From REEB95 sp963762425 (lineage in GTDB: Bacteria; Pseudomonadota; Alphaproteobacteria; ATCC43930; CGMCC-115725): 64,000 nt of DNA. The DNA lies in the NCBI GenBank assembly GCA_963762425.1, contig CAVXKY010000010.1:1-64000 (forward strand). Reading direction: 5' to 3'. The position numbers and the translations under genes are program-made. Below, one piece after another: positions 25,097-32,098 of the stretch (position 1 is its first letter; each line of letters opens with the position of its first letter). The notes under the pieces are model-generated. The model saw nothing but the letters and a program-made list of their open reading frames with translations. It made no database searches and was not told the origin of the DNA.

Positions 25097-26080
25097 CTAC
25101 TTGATGAGGCCGTTCTCGCGGTAATACTTCATCGCGCCGGGATGGATGGGCATCGCGTTTTCGTCCGGCACGAGATCCTTGGTCTTCAGGACGCGCAGCG
25201 CCGGGTGCAACCGGCGGAAGATGGCGAAATTCTCGAACACCGCCTTGACCATGGCATAGGCGAGATCGTCCGGCTGCCGGGCCGAAGCGACCAGCAGGAC
25301 GCGCGCGCCGAAGGTCGGGACATTATCCGGGTTGCCCGCATACATGCCGCCCGGGATGAAGGAGGCGACGTAATAAGGATGCGCGGCAAGCAGTTGGCGG
25401 ATCGGCGGACCCGAAACCCGCACCAGCCTCGCCTTGCACTCGGTCGTCGCCAATTGGGTCAGCCCGTTCGGGTGACCCGCTTCGAAGATGATGGCGTCAA
25501 CCGTGTTGGCGCATAGCACCCGGTTCTGTTCGGCCGGGCCGAGTTCCAGGGCGCGGTCGAAATCGGATATGGTCCAACCGTAATAACCGAGAACGACATC
25601 GCGGGTGAGGGAAAATCCCGCGCCGCTCTGCCCGATGCCGACCCGCTTGCCGCGCAGATCCTGGAAATCGCGTATGCCGGAATCGGCGCGGGCCACCACG
25701 GTGAAGGATTGCGTGTGCAGCGCGATCAAGGTGCGCAGCTCGGTGTCGGGACCGGCGTCGGCGAATGGCCCCTCGCCGCGATAGGCGGCATAGGCAACGT
25801 CAGATTGCACCAGGCCGAGCGTGGATTTGCCGTCGCGGATAAGCCGGATATTCGCCACCGAGCCGTCGGAGCCGACCGCGATGCAGGCTCCGGTCTTGGC
25901 GTTTTCCGTCAGATTGTAGAGCCGGCAAATCGCGTTGCCGACGGGATGGTCGATGGCGCCGGGGGGCGCGGTCGCAATGGTGACCGGCGATGGCGCCATG
26001 ACGACCGAGACCACCGTGCAGGATGCCGCGACGCTTGCCAGCAGGGCGGCCGCCAAGGATGGGAGATGTCTCAATTTCAT
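25097..26080 (-). CDS. TAXI-family TRAP transporter solute-binding protein
   Basis: 327 residues with an N-terminal signal or lipoprotein-like segment (ASVAASC). VTIATAPPGAIDHPVGNAICRL and the VGSDGSVANIRLIRDGKSTLGLVQSDVAY region match the TAXI (TRAP-associated extracytoplasmic immunogenic) receptors. No DctQM-type membrane partner is near, so it is an orphan receptor or works with a distant permease. Substrates of TAXI proteins include glutamate-like and dicarboxylic acids, but none can be chosen here. Confidence 0.9.
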   Translation of the reverse strand: MKLRHLPSLAAALLASVAASCTVVSVVMAPSPVTIATAPPGAIDHPVGNAICRLYNLTENAKTGACIAVGSDGSVANIRLIRDGKSTLGLVQSDVAYAAYRGEGPFADAGPDTELRTLIALHTQSFTVVARADSGIRDFQDLRGKRVGIGQSGAGFSLTRDVVLGYYGWTISDFDRALELGPAEQNRVLCANTVDAIIFEAGHPNGLTQLATTECKARLVRVSGPPIRQLLAAHPYYVASFIPGGMYAGNPDNVPTFGARVLLVASARQPDDLAYAMVKAVFENFAIFRRLHPALRVLKTKDLVPDENAMPIHPGAMKYYRENGLIK

Positions 26081-26114
26081 GTTTTGCGATCCTTGCCCGC
26101 CGCGACGGCAGAGC

Positions 26115-26816
26115 CTAAGCCTCGAGCCGGTATTCGATCAGGTGGCCGTCGCGCTCGAACTCGCCACGCACCCAACGGTCTGAATCGTCATACCAGACGC
26201 TGCCCGCGATATACGGGGTGATGAAACGATAGCGCGCGGCGGTAATTTGACGGTCGAGAATCGGGATCCGCTCATCGGCCAGCCTGCGCACGCTGACGCC
26301 GATGATGCCGCCGTGTTGCGCGTCGATGAGAGTATCCTGTTCCAATATCAGCGGATTCCACATGCTGTTCGATGTCAGGGAATCGGCGGACGCGATGAAC
26401 GGACCGATCTTGCTGTTCACCCGGAAGCCGTGAGGTGTCGAGGTTCCATCGACGTACAACGCCCCGTCGTTGTCGACGGTCGCGCTCTTCAGGAAAACCA
26501 GCCGGCCCTTGCGCCAGCGTTCCTCGGAACCATGGGTGTATGCGTACACCGTGAAGAACAAGGCCTTCACCGCGATATTGATCGCCGTGTTGACGCGAAT
26601 CTCTCCGGTTTCCGGCGCGGTCGCCACCGTATGTGAGCCGACCCGGTCGCCCTTGTAGAAGATTGAAAACCGCCGGTTGGCGAACTCGTCCGGCGGGACG
26701 AACGCCGGTCTGGCCATGCCGCGGCGCGGGAATGCAACGCTCGCGAGTCCGGCCATGCCGGCGACAAAGAGCGCGCGCCGGGAAATCGAAAAACTTTTTT
26801 TACGGCGACGAATCAT
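26115..26816 (-). CDS. Exported DUF6134-like protein
   Basis: 233 residues with a basic, Tat-like N-terminus (RRRKKSFSISRRALFVAGMA). A beta-rich body follows (FSIFYKGDRVGSHTV, INTAINIAVKALFFTVYAY, YRFITPYIAGSVWYDDSDRW, FERDGHLIEYRL). This pattern, an exported protein with repeated GxR/GSH strands, matches the DUF6134 family, whose role is unknown. It ends 34 bases before the TAXI gene start and may be co-transcribed with it. Confidence 0.75.
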   Translation of the reverse strand: MIRRRKKSFSISRRALFVAGMAGLASVAFPRRGMARPAFVPPDEFANRRFSIFYKGDRVGSHTVATAPETGEIRVNTAINIAVKALFFTVYAYTHGSEERWRKGRLVFLKSATVDNDGALYVDGTSTPHGFRVNSKIGPFIASADSLTSNSMWNPLILEQDTLIDAQHGGIIGVSVRRLADERIPILDRQITAARYRFITPYIAGSVWYDDSDRWVRGEFERDGHLIEYRLEA

Positions 26817-26927
26817 GCTCCCGACCGGGCCACCGCCCAGTCCGGGGACCGGGCGGCCCTTTCCAGCCAGCCTTCATCGACCCCACTATAAACGCCTTAT
26901 GGGTGGCCTTGCCAAGGCCGCCCGCTT

Positions 26928-27245
26928 CTACCGCACGACCAGGTCGTTCTGCACCCCGACGACGCCCGCGACCTTGCTGACGACGTCGTTCGCGTGATTG
27001 ACCAGGCGATGCGATTTGACAAAGCCGGTCAGCTGAACCACGCCGTGGTTGGAAACGACGTGAATATCGAGCACCTTCAGCGAGGCGTCGTCGAAGATCG
27101 CCGCCTTGACCCTGACGGTGATCGAGGAATCATCGATCAGGTTGCCCGTGCTTTCGTGGGCCGGCGTTTGCGCGCAGGCGGCAAGCGCGCCGCCGCCCAT
27201 GGCCAGGCCGAGAATGACGATGCTTGTCTTGAAGGGGCTGCGCAT
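26928..27245 (-). CDS. BON-domain lipoprotein
   Basis: 105 residues with lipobox ALAAC and one BON domain (DDSSITVRVKAAIFDDASLK, DIHVVSNHGVVQLTGFVKS, VAGVVGVQNDLVV). BON domains bind phospholipid membranes; OsmY/DolP-type proteins protect the outer membrane under stress. It sits just downstream of the LuxR-type gene on the same strand, so it may share its promoter with the FNR-like box. Confidence 0.9.
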   Translation of the reverse strand: MRSPFKTSIVILGLAMGGGALAACAQTPAHESTGNLIDDSSITVRVKAAIFDDASLKVLDIHVVSNHGVVQLTGFVKSHRLVNHANDVVSKVAGVVGVQNDLVVR

Positions 27246-27293
27246 GGATTTTTCTCCGGTGTTGGAAAGTTAAGGGCACTTCGTGGCGAAGGC

Positions 27294-27743
27294 TCATGGT
27301 GCGGAATTCAGGTCCGGATCGCCGGTCCAGGCGGCGGCAAACGCCAACCTGGCCAGCTCCGGAAGGGATTTCGAGCCCGTCTTCCTCATGATCGCGGCGC
27401 GATGGTTCTCGACGGTGCGTTGGCTGAGGCCGAGTTCCGCGGCGATGTTCTTGTTGTGCTCGCCGGCGACGACCAGCTCCATGATCTGGCGATCTCGCGG
27501 CGAGAGCTTGACGAGGCGATTCGCCGCCTCCTCGCGCCAAGCGGACAGCTTTTTCATGCCGTCCCGTTGTTGTTGGACCAGCGCGTCCATTTGACGGTGC
27601 AAGGCCCTTTCCCGGGCGAGGGCGTTCCGCAGCCGGATATTTACCAGCGCGCCTTCGTAACTCGGTGCCGCATGGAGATTCGGGCTTGCCAGTATGGCGT
27701 TTGGAAGCGAATGGGCGGTCTTCTCCAAAAGCTTGACGCTCAT
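27294..27743 (-). CDS. LuxR/FixJ-type HTH transcriptional regulator
   Basis: 149 residues starting MSVKLLEKTAHSLPNA. The N-terminal half is a helical region with no recognisable receiver (no phospho-Asp pattern). The C-terminus is a LuxR-type HTH (LSPRDRQIMELVVAGEHNKN then IAAELGLSQRTVENHRAAIM). GGGGGC precedes the ATG at 27743. A perfect FNR box and a TGTC palindrome lie 83-115 bases upstream in the same orientation as before the YXWGXW lipoprotein. It may itself bind one of the local palindromes. Confidence 0.88.
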   Translation of the reverse strand: MSVKLLEKTAHSLPNAILASPNLHAAPSYEGALVNIRLRNALARERALHRQMDALVQQQRDGMKKLSAWREEAANRLVKLSPRDRQIMELVVAGEHNKNIAAELGLSQRTVENHRAAIMRKTGSKSLPELARLAFAAAWTGDPDLNSAP

Positions 27744-27825
27744 GTGCCAGCCCCCTTCGTCGTTCAACACGCCGCAACCCGAAAACCCCGACTGATGATT
27801 CCTACCAGGAAGCGGCCGAACCGCA

Positions 27826-27839
27826 TTGATTCAGATCAA
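27826..27839 (-). promoter_or_regulatory. FNR/FixK-type box upstream of the LuxR-type gene
   Basis: TTGATTCAGATCAA, a perfect TTGAT-N4-ATCAA box, centred about 89 bases from the LuxR gene start. Its flanks on both sides match those of the box at 25023-25036. Confidence 0.7.
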
Positions 27840-27842
27840 TTA

Positions 27843-27858
27843 TGTCGGATTCCGGACA
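27843..27858 (-). promoter_or_regulatory. TGTC-N8-GACA palindrome, copy 2
   Basis: On the minus strand TGTCCGGAATCCGACA, three bases beyond the FNR box, differing from copy 1 by one base. Together the two elements form a conserved composite site. Confidence 0.5.
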
Positions 27859-28070
27859 TTGGCATCGGTCTAAATCGATGGGGGAAAAGCAGACGTGAAG
27901 CGGATATGCCGTCCCGTCGCCTTTTACCCAAAGCGGATTCACGTCAAACCGGGACGTTTCCCTTGAGCGGCGCTGATTTTGCTGACTCGGAACCCCAACT
28001 AGGCGATACTTATCGGATTAGAGACGTCGCGCGGCCGCGTCCGCGATCACATCGCATAACGGAGGACATC

Positions 28071-28304
28071 ATGGGTCGCACGAACGGGCTGGTCCTGGTC
28101 GGGGCCGTCTTGGTCATTATCGGGCTCATCGGGCTGGCGTACCCGATGTTCACAACCTCGCAGACCAAGGACGTCGCCAATGTCGGCAGCTTGAAGCTTC
28201 AAAGCACGGAAGACACGTCGCACAGCATTCCGCCGATCGTGAGCGGCGGCGTTCTGGTGCTTGGCATCGTATTGACCGGCGCGGGCTTCTTTCGCAAGAG
28301 CTGA
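28071..28304 (+). CDS. Small two-helix membrane protein (77 aa)
   Basis: MGRTNGLVLVGAVLVIIGLI starts an N-terminal helix, then a polar central segment (SQTKDVANVGSLKLQSTEDT), then a second helix (VSGGVLVLGIVLTGAGFF). CGGAGGA precedes the ATG. It resembles DUF3185-like small inner-membrane proteins; no function is known. It begins a short run of small membrane proteins facing away from the LuxR gene. Confidence 0.75.
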   Translation: MGRTNGLVLVGAVLVIIGLIGLAYPMFTTSQTKDVANVGSLKLQSTEDTSHSIPPIVSGGVLVLGIVLTGAGFFRKS

Positions 28305-28355
28305 AGCGAATACCGGCGGCGGTCGGTACGCGGAACTTTCCATGGGAGAAAAACG

Positions 28356-28502
28356 ATGGGGCTGATCCTATTTTTGATTGTTCTGATTCTTCTTTTCGGC
28401 GGGGGTGGTTTCTATATCGGCACGCCCTACCATTACTTTGGCGGCGGCATCAGCCTGATACTGGTGATCGTCATTTTGGTCATTCTGTTCGGGAGAGATT
28501 GA
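28356..28502 (+). CDS. DUF3309-family small membrane protein (48 aa)
   Basis: MGLILFLIVLILLFGGGGFY, a short tail and a second hydrophobic stretch (ISLILVIVILVILFGRD). This is the pattern of DUF3309, a tiny two-helix protein widespread in Proteobacteria and of unknown role, often stress-induced. GGGAGAA lies about eight bases upstream. It follows the 77-aa protein by about 50 bases. Confidence 0.75.
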   Translation: MGLILFLIVLILLFGGGGFYIGTPYHYFGGGISLILVIVILVILFGRD

Positions 28503-29006
28503 CCGCGCCCCCGTGCTCGATCTTCTCGGCAAACTCGGCCAAGGTGAATGCGTATCGGGTGAGCCGCGGCTTCAGATGCGGACAGGTTTCTTCCGCTGCA
28601 TCCCGTCGAGCCAATCGGGATATCTCGCGCAATTCCCCCGGCGTCGGCATGGTGTCCCCGCACGATTAGGGCGGAAGCGCGCCCGGCTTTCCCGGGAAGC
28701 GCGGCTCGGAGCCGGCGATGCCTGGAAACCGCGGCCGCCAATCCGTCGATACTAGTCCCCTGGCCGCTCCGGACCGAGTCAAATAGCGCCGGCGCCGGAA
28801 CGCCCCGGGACCGGAATGTCCGATATAAGACAGAGGCAAGACATTGGCTTGCCTCGACCGCCCAAAGGGCCTAGCGTTTCCAAGCGATCGGCCCTTGGCC
28901 GCAATTGACATAATTTATCGAGTGGAAATGCTTGGCCCGGACGCGGCCGGGCAAAAGGCGGTGCGCGCCGGCTCGAAAAATGGAACAGACCGAGAGGAAC
29001 AGCGAG
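28503..29006. other. 504-base intergenic stretch before the Crp/Fnr-type gene
   Basis: No gene is credible here; the open frames lack start context. It holds a TGTC-N8-GACA palindrome at 28817-28832 and TTGACA at 28905-28910, with only a poor -10 partner. A TTG at 28932 could extend the next gene's frame upstream, but has no Shine-Dalgarno. Confidence 0.5.
28817..28832 (+). promoter_or_regulatory. TGTC-N8-GACA palindrome, copy 3
   Basis: TGTCCGATATAAGACA matches 13 of 16 bases of minus-strand copy 1 (TGTCCGGTATCCGACA). It lies about 175 bases upstream of the Crp/Fnr-type gene and has no FNR box beside it. It could place that regulator under the same control as the YXWGXW and LuxR genes. Confidence 0.45.
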
Positions 29007-29756
29007 ATGACAACGCGCCGCAAGGCCGCGAAACCGGCCGCCAACCGGCTGCTCGGTTTGCTGAATCCCGGGGATTACCGGCGGTTGCGCCCGCATCTTC
29101 ATCCCATTGCGCTGACCTACCGGCGGTCTCTCTACCGCGCGCGCAAGCCCATCGAATTCGTCTATTTCATCGAGACCGGCGTCGGCTCGCTGGTGAACAC
29201 CATGGCGAACGGCCAGGCGGCCGAGGTCGGAACCATCGGCAACGAGGGGGTGGTGGGGCTGCCTCTGCTGTTCGGCGACGACATGGCGCCCACCAGCGTT
29301 TACGTCCAGGTTCCCGGCATTGGGCTCAGAATGAAGGCGAGGCGGTTCAATCGGGAACTGGCGCGCAGCGCGTCGATGCGCGCGGTGATGCTGCGCTATG
29401 CCCACGCCTTCTTCAACCAGGTGGCGCAATCGGCCGCGTGCAACCACTTTCATTCCATCCAGCAGCGCTGCGCCCGCTGGATGCTGATGACGCATGACCG
29501 CATGCAATCGGACGAGTTTCTGCTCACGCAGGAGTTCCTGGCCATGATGCTGGGGGTGCAGCGCACCGGGATTTCGGGCGTGGCGAGCGGCCTGCAACGG
29601 GCCGGCCTCATCCGCTACAGACGCGGCCAGGTCACGATCCTCAACCGCCGCGCCTTGGAGCGCCGCTCCTGCGAGTGCTACGGCGTTTCCAAGCGGGAGT
29701 TCGATCGTCTGCTCGGCGTTCGCGCCATGCGTAAGGTCCGCCCCGGCCTTCATTGA
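29007..29756 (+). CDS. Crp/Fnr-family transcriptional regulator
   Basis: 249 residues from MTTRRKAAKPAANRLLGLLN. The cyclic-nucleotide-binding-like beta barrel (about 25-140; FVYFIETGVGSLVNTMANGQ, EVGTIGNEGVVGLPLLFGDD) is followed by a winged HTH (LLTQEFLAMMLGVQRTGISG). There are no N-terminal FNR-type cluster cysteines, so it does not sense oxygen as FNR does; the effector is unknown. GAGAGGA eight bases upstream decides the start over an in-frame ATG at 28980 and a TTG at 28932. It is the only Crp/Fnr protein in the window and so the local candidate to bind the TTGAT-N4-ATCAA boxes, though its recognition helix should be checked. Confidence 0.88.
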   Translation: MTTRRKAAKPAANRLLGLLNPGDYRRLRPHLHPIALTYRRSLYRARKPIEFVYFIETGVGSLVNTMANGQAAEVGTIGNEGVVGLPLLFGDDMAPTSVYVQVPGIGLRMKARRFNRELARSASMRAVMLRYAHAFFNQVAQSAACNHFHSIQQRCARWMLMTHDRMQSDEFLLTQEFLAMMLGVQRTGISGVASGLQRAGLIRYRRGQVTILNRRALERRSCECYGVSKREFDRLLGVRAMRKVRPGLH

Positions 29757-29757
29757 G

Positions 29758-29815
29758 GCCCGGGGGACTCTCAGGGATTCCGGGCCGAAACGATGGGCGG
29801 ATCGACATCCGCGCC
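29758..29815 (-). repeat. 58-bp dispersed repeat, copy 2
   Basis: Matches 24491-24548 with two differences. Here the repeat supplies the last codons of the lipase gene (the C-terminal tail GADVDPPIVSARNP comes from it), so the element has been read into, or has extended, that protein. Confidence 0.75.
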
Positions 29816-30835
29816 CGAGGGCAGGGGCGATTTTGGATGCAGCATCCAGCTCGTCATGTCGGCGATCACCACGGGCGCCTCCAGATCGCGCGCCAGCATG
29901 TGATAGCCGTCCGGGTAAAAGGCGATGCGGCGATGGTCGCGACCCGCCGCCGGTAGGCTCGCCACGAATTGTCGCACCGGCTTCTCGGGAATCACCTCGT
30001 CATGCGCGCCGTAAAGCAGCAGCGCCTTCTCGCTGAATTTCGGCCCGGATGCGAGCGCCAGCCCCATCACATCGACCAGCCCGCTGATGGTGTCGACGCG
30101 CGTCTCCTTGATCACCAGCGGGTCGCGGCCCAACCCGCGCAGCATCTCGATATTGTCCGAGGCGAGGATGCGCAGGCTCGAGCCGCTCAATTTCCATCCC
30201 GGCGCCAGGCGATAGGTCATCCACAACGCCGCGCGCTCGAACACGTTCATGTCGGCGCGGCCCCACACCGCCGGCGCCATCAGGATATAACCGTCGGCCG
30301 CGGGCTTCTCGGCCCCGGCGGTTCCGGTGACGCCCACGATCGCCACCGCCGCGCCCATGCTCTCGCCCACGATGTAGAGCGGCTTGTCCGGATAGCGCGC
30401 CTTTAGGAGCCGGCTGGCCTCGGCCATGTCCTGCGCCATACGCCAGGCTCCGGCCCAGCGCCCGCGCCCCGGCGCTTCGCCGAAGCCGCGCTGGTCGTAG
30501 GCATAGGTCGCGATCCCGGCATCCTCCCAGGTCACGCCCGGCCCTTCGAAGGCGTTGGAATAATCGTTGAAGCCGTGCAGCGCCAGCACCACGGCCTTGA
30601 CCGGCCCCTTCGCGGGCAGCCAGGCGCGCATCGGCAACCGCGCGCCGTCATCGGCGATGAAGGCGCCGCCGTCGAACCGCGCCGGGCCCGGCGCCTGCCG
30701 GGAAAACTCTTGCCGCAATTGCTGGTCGTGCATGCTCAATCCGCCCTGTCCGGCGCAGCCTGTCAGAAGAATGGCGCACGTCCAAGCCAGAATCCGCCGC
30801 GCCCCGATCCGCGGAATTCCTTGGGCCGCGCTCAT
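29771..30835 (-). CDS. Alpha/beta-hydrolase lipoprotein (lysophospholipase type)
   Basis: 354 residues with lipobox LLTGC at about residue 27, VLALHGFNDYSNAFEGPG (oxyanion region), the nucleophile elbow GESMGAA, and the acid/histidine pair in YGAHDEVIPEKP and PDGYHML. It resembles monoacylglycerol lipase/lysophospholipase (COG2267), anchored in the envelope. The last residues derive from a dispersed repeat. Its ATG overlaps the stop of the ABC ATPase gene, so the two are co-translated. Confidence 0.88.
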   Translation of the reverse strand: MSAAQGIPRIGARRILAWTCAILLTGCAGQGGLSMHDQQLRQEFSRQAPGPARFDGGAFIADDGARLPMRAWLPAKGPVKAVVLALHGFNDYSNAFEGPGVTWEDAGIATYAYDQRGFGEAPGRGRWAGAWRMAQDMAEASRLLKARYPDKPLYIVGESMGAAVAIVGVTGTAGAEKPAADGYILMAPAVWGRADMNVFERAALWMTYRLAPGWKLSGSSLRILASDNIEMLRGLGRDPLVIKETRVDTISGLVDVMGLALASGPKFSEKALLLYGAHDEVIPEKPVRQFVASLPAAGRDHRRIAFYPDGYHMLARDLEAPVVIADMTSWMLHPKSPLPSGADVDPPIVSARNP

Positions 30836-31812
30836 TTCCCGGCCCCCGGACTTGCCCCCGCGCCGGTCAGGCGCAGGAATATGTCCTCGAGATCGGTCTC
30901 CTCGCTCGAGACGTCGCGGATGGCGAGCCCGGCCGCTTCCACCGCGGCCAGCACGTCGCCCACCCGCGCATGGCTCGGCTTGTAGCGGAACAATATCCGC
31001 TCGGGTCCGTCGAGCTTCAGGCCCAGCGCCGCCAAGCCGGGCGGCAAGGACGAGACCGGCTTCACCAGCGACAGCGTCAGCAGCTTCTCGTCGATCTTGG
31101 CCAACAGCGCCGGCGTGGTGTCGTTGGCCACCACGCGCCCCTGGTCGATGATGGCGATGCGCCCGCACAACTCCTGCGCCTCGTCGAGATAATGGGTGGT
31201 GAGCAGGATGGTGGTGCCCGAGGCGGCGAGCGACTGGATGTTGGTCCAGAGCTGGCGGCGCAATTCCACGTCCACCCCGGCGGTGGGCTCGTCCAGCACC
31301 AGCACCGGCGGCGAATGCACCATCGCCTTGGCCATCATCAGCCGGCGCCGCATCCCGCCCGACAGCGTGCGCGCCATCGCGTCCGCCTTGTCGGTCAATC
31401 CCAGCAGTTCGAGCAGCTCCTCGGTGCGGCGCTCGGCCTTGGGCACGCCGTAGAATCCGGCCTGCACGCCCAAGAGCTCGCGCGGCGTGAAGAAGGAATC
31501 GATGTTCACTTCCTGGGTCACCACGCCGATGGCGGCGCGCGCGTTGCGCGGGTCGCGGTCGATGTCGATGCCCCACACCCGGGCGCGCCCCGCGGTCTTG
31601 ATGACGAGCCCGGCCAGGATGTTGATGAGGGTCGATTTGCCCGCGCCGTTGGGGCCCAGCAGGCCGAAAATCTCGCCGTGCCTTATCGCCAGATCGACGC
31701 GGTCGAGCGCCAGGCGTTCCCGCCCGTCGCCGCGGTAGATCTTGGTCAAGCCTTCGAGCTCGACCGCCAGGCCGGGCAAAACCCGGCCCGATGCGTTGCC
31801 GTGACTGGTCAT
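30832..31812 (-). CDS. ABC transporter ATP-binding protein, DrrA/NodI type
   Basis: 326 residues. Walker A GPNGAGKST, signature LSGGMRRRL and Walker B VLVLDEPTAGVD are intact, and a C-terminal extension typical of the DrrA/NodI/CcmA-like exporters follows. Such ATPases work with an ABC-2 permease for lipids, polysaccharides or drugs. No permease gene is adjacent; downstream is the lipase. The chosen start MTSHGNASGRVLPGLAVELE avoids an implausible upstream extension. Confidence 0.9.
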   Translation of the reverse strand: MTSHGNASGRVLPGLAVELEGLTKIYRGDGRERLALDRVDLAIRHGEIFGLLGPNGAGKSTLINILAGLVIKTAGRARVWGIDIDRDPRNARAAIGVVTQEVNIDSFFTPRELLGVQAGFYGVPKAERRTEELLELLGLTDKADAMARTLSGGMRRRLMMAKAMVHSPPVLVLDEPTAGVDVELRRQLWTNIQSLAASGTTILLTTHYLDEAQELCGRIAIIDQGRVVANDTTPALLAKIDEKLLTLSLVKPVSSLPPGLAALGLKLDGPERILFRYKPSHARVGDVLAAVEAAGLAIRDVSSEETDLEDIFLRLTGAGASPGAGK

Positions 31813-31902
31813 TGATTGTGCCGGAGGAATGCGTATCATCCGCGCCGCGCGGGGGTCAATGACCGGCCCGCGCCACATATAAGGTAATATCGAGGCGAAA
31901 AA

Positions 31903-32094
31903 ATGCCCTTCGAAACCGTCGAAATCGACCAAGACACCGTCGCCTGCGACGGCAACGGGGCCAGCGAAGCCGGCCATCCCCGGGTCTATCTCAATCTCCA
32001 GCCCGCGGGCCGGATCGAATGCCCCTATTGCTCGCGGACATTCGTGAAACGTCCCGCGGCGGGAAAGCCGGGCCAGCCTCCAGCCGGCCACTGA
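31903..32094 (+). CDS. Zinc-finger domain protein (COG4391/NDUFS6-like)
   Basis: 63 residues: HPRVYLNLQPAGRIECPYCS with a downstream basic tail. One His plus CxxC are the zinc ligands of the short COG4391 zinc-finger proteins, homologous to the mitochondrial complex I NDUFS6 subunit. It lies immediately before polA, four bases from the GTG start, as a likely two-gene unit. Functional link to complex I is family knowledge, not visible here. Confidence 0.85.
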   Translation: MPFETVEIDQDTVACDGNGASEAGHPRVYLNLQPAGRIECPYCSRTFVKRPAAGKPGQPPAGH

Positions 32095-32098
32095 TCCC

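Noticed and set aside
28932..29006. TTG or upstream ATG start for the Crp/Fnr-type gene
   Set aside because: GAGAGGA eight bases before 29007 is the clear ribosome binding site; the longer N-terminus is arginine-rich and unlike the family.
31813..32091. 279-base extension of the ABC ATPase towards polA
   Set aside because: It reads antisense through the zinc-finger gene and yields no ABC-like sequence.
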